Assembly: GCF_052115025.1 (NCBI RefSeq) | Contig: NZ_JBFRFW010000009.1 | Coordinates: 186,001-250,000 of the forward strand | Origin: Bradyrhizobium_A sp052115025 | Lineage (GTDB): Bacteria > Pseudomonadota > Alphaproteobacteria > Rhizobiales > Xanthobacteraceae | Direction: 5' to 3' | Length of the DNA stretch: 64,000 bases | Shown: in pieces, positions 59,653 through 64,000 of the stretch | Numbering within the stretch: position 1 is the stretch's first letter | Layout of the letters: each line of letters begins with the position of its first letter | The notes under the pieces: model-generated | Database searches by the model: none | The model's input: only the letters and a program-made list of their open reading frames with translations | What the model was told of the DNA's origin: nothing | Made by a program: the position numbers and the translations under genes

Positions 59653-61014
59653 ATGATGAGCCAGGAACAGAATGATCTGATCACCCGCGTCGGTCCCAAG
59701 GATCCCGCCGGCAAGCTGATGCGGCTGTACTGGCAGCCGGCGGCGCTGGTCGACGAGCTGGAGGGCGCGCGCCCGATCAAGGCGGTGCGGCTGCTCGGCG
59801 AGAACTTCGTGCTCTTCCGTGACGAGACCGGCCGCTACGGCATGATGGACCGCGACTGCCCGCACCGCGGCGCGGATCTCGCGTTCGGCCGCCTGGAGAA
59901 CGGCGGGCTGCGCTGCGCCTTCCATGGCTGGCTGTTCGACGTCGACGGCAACTGCCTGGAGACCCCGGCCGAGCCGGTCGACTCGCCGCTGTGCAAGAAC
60001 ATCAAGCAGCGCGCCTACCCGGTGGTCGAGAAGGGCGGCATCCTCTGGGCTTATCTCGGCGAGGGCGAGCCGCCGGCGTTTGCCGAGCTCGACTGCTTCG
60101 TCGCGCCCGATGCCTATACTTTCGCCTTCAAGGGCCTGATCGAGTGCAACTGGCTGCAGGCGCTGGAGGTCGGGATCGACCCTGCGCACGCCTCGTTCCT
60201 GCATCGCTTCTTCGAGGACGAGGACACCGCCGTGTCCTATGGCAAGCAGTTCCGCGGTGCCTCGGCGGACAGCGACCTGCCGATGACGCGCATCCTGCGC
60301 GAGTACGACCGCCCGATCATCAACGTCGAGCGTACCGAGTACGGCCTGCGGCTCGTGGCGCTGCGTGAAATCGACGCGGAGCGCACCCATGTGCGGGTGA
60401 CCAACCAGCTGTTTCCGCACGGCTTCGTCATTCCGATGAGCACGGAAATGACCATCACCCAGTGGCATGTGCCGGTGGATGACACCCACTGTTACTGGTA
60501 TGCGATCTTCACCAGCTATACCAAGCCGGTGGACAAGCAAAAGATGCGCGAGCAGCGGCTGGAGCTGTATGAACTTCCAGACTACAAGTCGCGGCGGAAC
60601 AAGGCCAACGACTACGGCTTCGATCCGCACGAGCAGGCGACCGAGACCTATACCGGCATGGGATTGGACATCAACGTGCACGACCAATGGGCCGTCGAAT
60701 CGATGGGAGCGATCCAGGATCGCACCCGCGAGCATCTCGGCCAGTCCGACAAGGCGATCATCCAGTATCGCCGCCTGCTGCGGCAGGAGATCGAGAAGGC
60801 GGTGGCGGGCGGCAAGCCGCTGCTGCATCTCGATGCGGCGCATGCGCGCAGCATCCAGGGACCGGCGACGATGGACGGTATCGGTCCGACCCGCGGCTGG
60901 GAGACCTACTGGATGGAGGTCGACGTCAAGCGGCGGCGCGGTGCGCCCTGGGCCGCACCGGTGCCGGCCGACATTGCGGACAAGGTGACGCATCTGATCA
61001 CAGCGGCAGAATAA
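59653..61014 (+). CDS. Rieske non-heme iron oxygenase, alpha subunit
   Basis: This is a 453-residue terminal oxygenase. The Rieske [2Fe-2S] ligands are CPHRGADLAFGRL and CAFHGWLFD. The mononuclear iron site is ECNWLQALEVGIDPAHASFLHRFF, with two His and the bridging Asp before them. The sequence resembles phthalate 4,5-dioxygenase/vanillate-demethylase-type alpha subunits, which work without a beta subunit. Electrons should come from the divergent ferredoxin and reductase. Downstream is a glutamine-synthetase-like gene 14 bp away, so the substrate may be an amine or its glutamyl derivative. The start is ATG 59653 or 59656. Confidence 0.94.
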   Translation: MMSQEQNDLITRVGPKDPAGKLMRLYWQPAALVDELEGARPIKAVRLLGENFVLFRDETGRYGMMDRDCPHRGADLAFGRLENGGLRCAFHGWLFDVDGNCLETPAEPVDSPLCKNIKQRAYPVVEKGGILWAYLGEGEPPAFAELDCFVAPDAYTFAFKGLIECNWLQALEVGIDPAHASFLHRFFEDEDTAVSYGKQFRGASADSDLPMTRILREYDRPIINVERTEYGLRLVALREIDAERTHVRVTNQLFPHGFVIPMSTEMTITQWHVPVDDTHCYWYAIFTSYTKPVDKQKMREQRLELYELPDYKSRRNKANDYGFDPHEQATETYTGMGLDINVHDQWAVESMGAIQDRTREHLGQSDKAIIQYRRLLRQEIEKAVAGGKPLLHLDAAHARSIQGPATMDGIGPTRGWETYWMEVDVKRRRGAPWAAPVPADIADKVTHLITAAE

Positions 61015-61027
61015 TCCGGATCAGGCG

Positions 61028-62491
61028 ATGTCAGGGAGGAAACAATCGTTGAGCTTTGTGGCACGGCATAATCTGTGGTCCGACGAGCAGAAGGACGCCG
61101 CGGTCCGGCTGCGCCGGATCGCGGAGGAGCACAAGCTCGATACCATCCGTCTGTCGTTCCCCGACCAGCACGGTCTGTTGCGCGGCAAGACGCTGATCGC
61201 GGGTGAGGCGCTGGCCTCGCTCGAAGGCGGCTGCTCCATCACCACCACGATGCTGGCGAAGGACACCTCGCACCGCACGGTGTTTCCGGTGTTCACCGCC
61301 GGCGGCGGCTTCGGCATGCAGGAGATGCAGGGCGCCGCCGACGTGCTGATGGTCGCAGACCCCACCACGTTTCGTGTGCTGCCGTGGGCGCCGACCACCG
61401 GCTGGGTGCTGTGCGACCTCTACTTCTCCGATGGCCGCCCGGTGCCGTTCGCGACGCGCGGGCTTTATCGCTCAGTAATTGATCGCCTGGCACAGCGCGG
61501 CTACGACTTCATGGCTGGCCTCGAGGTCGAATTCCATGTCTTCAAGATCGAGGACCCGCGCCTCTCGCCGAAGGATGCGGGATCGCCGGGCTTCCCGGGC
61601 GAACCGCCGGCCGTCAGCCTGCTGTCGCAGGGCTATCAGTACCTGACCGAGCAGCGCTACGACCTGATCGAGCCGGTGCTCGAGCTGATCCGCCGCGACG
61701 TCGTCGGGCTCGGCCTGCCGCTGCGCTCGATGGAGGTCGAGTACGGCCCGAGCCAGTGCGAGTTCGTGTTCCAGCCGACCGTCGGTCTCGCGCCGGCGGA
61801 TATCATGGTGCTGTTCCGCAGCGCCGTGAAGCAGATCTGCCGCCGCCACGGCTATCATGCCACCTTCATGTGCCGGCCGCGCATCCCCAATGTGATGTCG
61901 TCGGGCTGGCATTTGCACCAGTCGCTGGTGTCGCGCGCGACCGGCGAGAATGCTTTCATGTCGAAAGAGGCCGATGTGCTGTCGCCGCTCGGCAAGACCT
62001 ACATGGCGGGCCTGCTCGATCACGCCCGCGCCTCGGCGGTGTTCTCGACCCCGACCATCAACGGCTACAAGCGCTATCGCTCCTATTCGCTCGCGCCCGA
62101 CCGCGCGATCTGGGGACGCGACAACCGCGGCGTGATGATCCGCGTGCTGGGCGGACCTAACGATCCGGCGAGCCGGCTGGAAAACCGCATCGGTGAGCCG
62201 GCGGCCAATCCGTATCTCTACATGGCGTCGCAGATTCTCGCAGGCCTCGACGGCGTCGATCGCGGGCTCGACCCCGGGCCATCAGCCGACACACCCTATG
62301 AGACCAAGGCGAGCCTGCTGCCGAAGTCGCTGCGGGAGGCGGTGTTCGCGCTCCAGGAAGATCCGTTCTTCCGCGACGCGCTGGGCGCGAACTTCGTCGA
62401 CTACTACGTCCATATCAAGACTGCGGAAATCGAGCGCTTCCAGGCGGAGATCACCGAATGGGAGCAGCGCGAATATTTCGAGATGTTCTGA
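61028..62491 (+). CDS. Glutamine-synthetase-family ligase (gamma-glutamyl-amide synthetase type)
   Basis: This 487-residue member of the GS superfamily has the catalytic barrel motifs GLEVEFHVFKIEDPR, SMEVEYGPSQCEFVF, SGWHLHQSLV (His of the metal site), LAPDRAIWGRDNRGVMIRV (phosphate-binding Arg) and LENRIGEPAANPYLYMASQI. It lacks the adenylylation loop of housekeeping GlnA. Such paralogues join glutamate to amines (PuuA for putrescine, IpuC for isopropylamine, TdnQ/AtdA1 for aniline). Clustering with a Rieske oxygenase recalls the aniline system. A TTG at 61049 preceded by GGGAGGA is a rival start, removing seven residues. Confidence 0.9.
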   Translation: MSGRKQSLSFVARHNLWSDEQKDAAVRLRRIAEEHKLDTIRLSFPDQHGLLRGKTLIAGEALASLEGGCSITTTMLAKDTSHRTVFPVFTAGGGFGMQEMQGAADVLMVADPTTFRVLPWAPTTGWVLCDLYFSDGRPVPFATRGLYRSVIDRLAQRGYDFMAGLEVEFHVFKIEDPRLSPKDAGSPGFPGEPPAVSLLSQGYQYLTEQRYDLIEPVLELIRRDVVGLGLPLRSMEVEYGPSQCEFVFQPTVGLAPADIMVLFRSAVKQICRRHGYHATFMCRPRIPNVMSSGWHLHQSLVSRATGENAFMSKEADVLSPLGKTYMAGLLDHARASAVFSTPTINGYKRYRSYSLAPDRAIWGRDNRGVMIRVLGGPNDPASRLENRIGEPAANPYLYMASQILAGLDGVDRGLDPGPSADTPYETKASLLPKSLREAVFALQEDPFFRDALGANFVDYYVHIKTAEIERFQAEITEWEQREYFEMF

Positions 62492-62522
62492 GGCTAATGT
62501 CGTGCACAGGGGACTGAACACC

Positions 62523-63698
62523 ATGAAGAAAACGGCAAGACTGGGCTCCATCCTGGCCATCCTCGGCCTGACCGCCACCGCGGCATCCGCCGATGTCATC
62601 AAGGTCGGCGTGATCGGCACCATGTCCGGTCCCTACGCGCTGTTCGGCCAGAACTTCAAGATGGGCATCGATGCCTGGGTCGCCGAGCACGGCAATAAGG
62701 TCGGCGAGCACCAGGTCGAGTTCGTCTACCGCGACGAGGAATCGCCCAATCCGGCGAAGTCCAAGGCGCTGGCTCAGGAACTGCTGGTCAAGGAGAAGGT
62801 GCAGTACCTCGCCGGCCTCTACTTCACGCCGGACGCGCTTGCAGTTGCGCCGCTGCTGGAGGAGGCGAAGACCCCGCTCGTGGTGCTGAACGCCGCCACC
62901 TCGATGATCGTCGAGAAGAGCCCCTACATCGTCCGCACGTCGTTCACCATGTGGCAGAACACGGTGCCGGCGGCGAAGGTCGCCAAGAAGAACGGCTCCA
63001 AGAAGGTGGCCATCGCCGTCAGCGACTATGGTCCGGGCATCGATGCCGAGACGGCCTTCCGCAAGACCTTCGAGGCCGAGGGCGGCGCAGTGGCGGAGGC
63101 GATCCGCATGCCGCTCAACACCACGGACTTCGGTCCGATCATGCAGCGGATCAAGGATTCCGGCGCCGACACCATCTTTACATTCCTGCCGGCCGGCCCG
63201 CCCACGCTCGGCTTCGTCAAGGCCTACATCGACAACGGCCTCAAGGCCTCCGGCGTCAAGCTGATGTCGACGGGTGACGTCGTCACCGAGCCTGATCTGC
63301 CGAACATCGGTGACAACGGCATCGGCATCCTGTCGACCTATCACTATGCGGTGTCGCACCCGTCGGCCGAGAACAAGGCATTCCTCGATCAGCTCACCAA
63401 GGGCGGCGGCAAGCTCGACGAGGTGACGATGACATCGGTCGCGGCCTATGACGGCGCCCGCCTGATCTACAAGATGATCGAGGCGACCGGCGGCAAACGC
63501 GATCCGGACAAGGCGATCGCCGCAGTCAAGGGCATGAGCTGGGTCAGCCCGCGCGGCCCGGTGTCGATCGACCCGGCCACCCGCCATATCCGTCAGAACG
63601 TGTATCTGCGTGAAGTGGCCAAGGAGGGCGGCAAGCTGATCAACAAGGAGATCGAGACCTTCAAGGATCAGCCAGACTGGGCGATGAGCGCGAATTAG
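62523..63698 (+). CDS. Branched-chain-amino-acid-type ABC transporter substrate-binding protein
   Basis: This is a 391-residue periplasmic-binding protein of the LivJ/Leu-Ile-Val type. The signal peptide is MKKTARLGSILAILGLTATAASA, and the mature start VIKVGVIGTMSGPYALFGQNFKMGIDAW is diagnostic of this class. VEFVYRDEESPNPAKSKALAQELLVKEKVQYLAGLYFT continues the pattern. Relatives bind amino acids, urea, amides or aromatic acids. Placed after Rieske and GS-like genes, it probably captures the compound degraded by this cluster. A permease gene begins just downstream. Confidence 0.93.
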   Translation: MKKTARLGSILAILGLTATAASADVIKVGVIGTMSGPYALFGQNFKMGIDAWVAEHGNKVGEHQVEFVYRDEESPNPAKSKALAQELLVKEKVQYLAGLYFTPDALAVAPLLEEAKTPLVVLNAATSMIVEKSPYIVRTSFTMWQNTVPAAKVAKKNGSKKVAIAVSDYGPGIDAETAFRKTFEAEGGAVAEAIRMPLNTTDFGPIMQRIKDSGADTIFTFLPAGPPTLGFVKAYIDNGLKASGVKLMSTGDVVTEPDLPNIGDNGIGILSTYHYAVSHPSAENKAFLDQLTKGGGKLDEVTMTSVAAYDGARLIYKMIEATGGKRDPDKAIAAVKGMSWVSPRGPVSIDPATRHIRQNVYLREVAKEGGKLINKEIETFKDQPDWAMSAN

Positions 63699-63731
63699 GA
63701 CCGGGAACGCGAACACGAGAGTGGCACGGGA

Positions 63732-63756
63732 GCTGCATGGCGCCGGGCCATGCAGC
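63732..63756 (+). promoter_or_regulatory. Hairpin between binding-protein and permease genes
   Basis: GCTGCATGGC (63732-63741) pairs with GCCATGCAGC (63747-63756) around GCCGG. There is no U-tract. Such structures after binding-protein genes often allow more binding protein than permease to be made. I see no gene in 63699-63944. Confidence 0.55.
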
Positions 63757-63944
63757 CACCACTCTTGGTTCACCTAGCCCAGCCCTTGCGAGACCTTCGG
63801 CGATGACCTCCAGCCCGGTGCCCTTCATCCGGCGGTCGGCCCGCGCGGCCGATTCGTCGAAGGCCGCTGTCGGGCGGCGGCCGTTGTCGTCTATAACGGC
63901 GGGGTTTGCGGATTCGCGGCCTGCCGGCACGACGGGATGACATC

Positions 63945-64000
63945 TTGCGCACGATACTGAGCATCGGCCTCGACGCCGTTTCCTACGGCATGGTGCTGTT
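63945..64000 (+). CDS. LivH-type ABC permease, 5' fragment
   Basis: The last 56 bases read, from a TTG at 63945, LRTILSIGLDAVSYGMVL, the usual N-terminus of LivH-type branched-chain permeases. GGGATGA precedes the TTG. The gene continues beyond the window. It follows the LivJ-type gene as expected for such operons. Confidence 0.7.
   Translation, partial: MRTILSIGLDAVSYGMVL

Noticed and set aside
63661..63930. Minus-strand frame between the binding-protein and permease genes
   Set aside because: It would lie inside a normal Liv-type operon on the other strand, overlaps the hairpin and the 3' end of the binding-protein gene, and has no known motif.

Overview
The window is GC-rich alphaproteobacterial chromosome, most likely from the Bradyrhizobium/Rhodopseudomonas group (Nitrobacteraceae). 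This is inferred from the style of the proteins (NodU-like carbamoyltransferase, RopB/Omp25-type outer membrane protein, many LysR, IclR and TetR regulators, B3-type metallo-beta-lactamase) and from several families of interspersed palindromic repeats typical of that group. No rRNA, tRNA, CRISPR array or intact insertion sequence was seen. The last gene is cut by the right edge.

Layout. 0.1-9.3 kb: carbamoyltransferase, a Gly/Arg/Trp-repeat secreted peptide, a YeeE/YedE sulfur transporter, a P450 plus DsbA-like isomerase pair, and an ArsR/SRPBCC stress operon behind two near-identical operators. 8.3-18.5 kb: a complete Sox thiosulfate-oxidation locus. A SoxR-type two-cysteine ArsR repressor and a SoxH-like hydrolase are divergent from soxC, soxD, soxX, soxY, soxZ, soxA, a soxK-like gene and soxB, followed by two periplasmic DsrE-fold proteins and a GlcG/HbpS-like protein. 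18.5-28.8 kb: lytic transglycosylase, chemoreceptor, SelO pseudokinase, GH16 glycosidase, outer membrane beta-barrel protein and an unknown protein. 28.9-34.2 kb: ABC-F ATPase, B3 metallo-beta-lactamase-like enzyme, orphan terminase-small-subunit-like gene, TetR and an O-methyltransferase. 34.2-39.2 kb: LysR divergent from an EmrA/EmrB-type efflux pair, then an AhpD-like gene. 39.4-45.1 kb: dienelactone hydrolase, ribokinase, and a LysR/MFS/tartrate-dehydrogenase module. 45.1-47.3 kb: a 184-bp-period tandem repeat, a HIT protein and a histone-deacetylase-like amidohydrolase.

47.3-52.0 kb is a lower-GC accessory segment. It holds a BamE-like secreted protein, a trypsin-like protease fused to degenerate RTX/beta-roll repeats, a short-chain dehydrogenase broken by two frameshifts, and other gene debris. 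52.0-54.8 kb is an ECF sigma/anti-sigma unit with a cupredoxin and a Tat-type metallophosphoesterase, preceded by an ECF-like promoter. 55.3-64 kb is an MFS transporter and a catabolic cluster: IclR, ferredoxin reductase, [2Fe-2S] ferredoxin, Rieske oxygenase, a glutamine-synthetase-like ligase, and the start of a branched-chain-type ABC importer.

The strongest leads for new biology are the catabolic cluster, which may use a glutamyl-tagging route for an unknown amine, the protease/beta-roll protein in the low-GC segment, and the repeat-rich regulatory DNA: paired operators, REP elements inside the sox and emr operons, and the 184-bp array.
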